Shown here in pieces: positions 41,277 to 41,323 of a stretch of DNA of 41,323 nucleotides (positions are counted from its first letter, which is position 1; each line of letters starts with the position of its first letter). The position numbers were made by a program, and so were the translations under genes. Under the pieces are notes generated by a model that worked only from the letters and a program-made list of their open reading frames with translations, did not search any database and was not told where the DNA came from. The DNA lies in contig JAEUQN010000042.1 of the NCBI GenBank assembly GCA_016789725.1, positions 1 to 41,323 on the forward strand. Direction: 5' to 3'. Source of the DNA: Blastocatellia bacterium. GTDB lineage: Bacteria; Acidobacteriota; Blastocatellia; RBC074.

Positions 41277-41323
41277 TCGAACTTCGCTTCTTACATCTTC
41301 GTAAAGCGCAGCTTGGAGGTTCA

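Noticed and set aside
1..41323. tRNA or rRNA genes, CRISPR arrays, insertion sequences, prophage or defence genes
   Set aside because: None was recognised on reading both strands; the regular repeats seen are intergenic palindromes or coding repeats, without CRISPR-type spacing.

Overview
The window is 41.3 kb of densely coded bacterial chromosome. The gene set points to an aerobic Gram-negative of the Acidobacteriota, most likely Blastocatellia-like. The main reasons are an alternative complex III (ACIII) operon joined to a caa3-type oxidase, System II cytochrome c maturation (ResB/CcsA), several lipobox and Tat exports, and an NtrY/NtrX pair. This placement is inferred from gene content; no rRNA or tRNA gene is present to confirm it.

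Region 1 (1-12 kb) is mostly plus strand. It holds the end of resB, ccsA, a DUF1080 protein, a DUF6941-like protein, a divergent MreB/actin homologue, transketolase, a cytochrome P450, an EF-P with an EfpL/YeiP-type loop, a Nudix hydrolase and Tex, then a small GlsB/YeaQ membrane protein on the minus strand. The gaps carry long, near-perfect inverted repeats of two sequence families. These look like REP/MITE-type elements, and two of them supply the stop codon of the gene before them.

Region 2 (12-21 kb) has a Tat-exported NHL propeller, a convergent propeller lipoprotein, and an NtrY-type sensor kinase and NtrX-type sigma-54 regulator separated by a TPR-TPM membrane protein with a Ser/Gly/Trp-rich repeat tail. 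The tRNA t6A enzyme TsaC/Sua5 follows.

Region 3 (20.9-35.4 kb, minus strand) is one continuous respiratory operon: actA-B-C-D-E-F, a small unknown membrane protein, sco, ctaC-D-E-F and ctaB. Together the subunits carry seven c-type hemes (five in ActA, one in ActE, one in CtaC), the ActB iron-sulphur clusters, CuA, and a family A2 heme-copper core. ResB/CcsA at the window start could mature these cytochromes, Sco could load CuA, and CtaB makes heme O. Upstream of actA lie a strong sigma-70-like promoter, a 29-bp palindrome centred near -60, and a 5' leader of about 240 nt able to fold.

Region 4 (35.4-41.3 kb) has clpS, a secreted protein of unknown function, a structured element with an intrinsic terminator on the plus strand, a DHH phosphoesterase, two exported metallo-beta-lactamase-fold hydrolases, a YceI lipoprotein and queF. 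No mobile-element gene, CRISPR array, phage gene or toxin/defence module was seen. The least explained parts are the regulatory and RNA-level structures, the intergenic palindromes, the unknown operon member and the disordered insertions and tails of the respiratory subunits.
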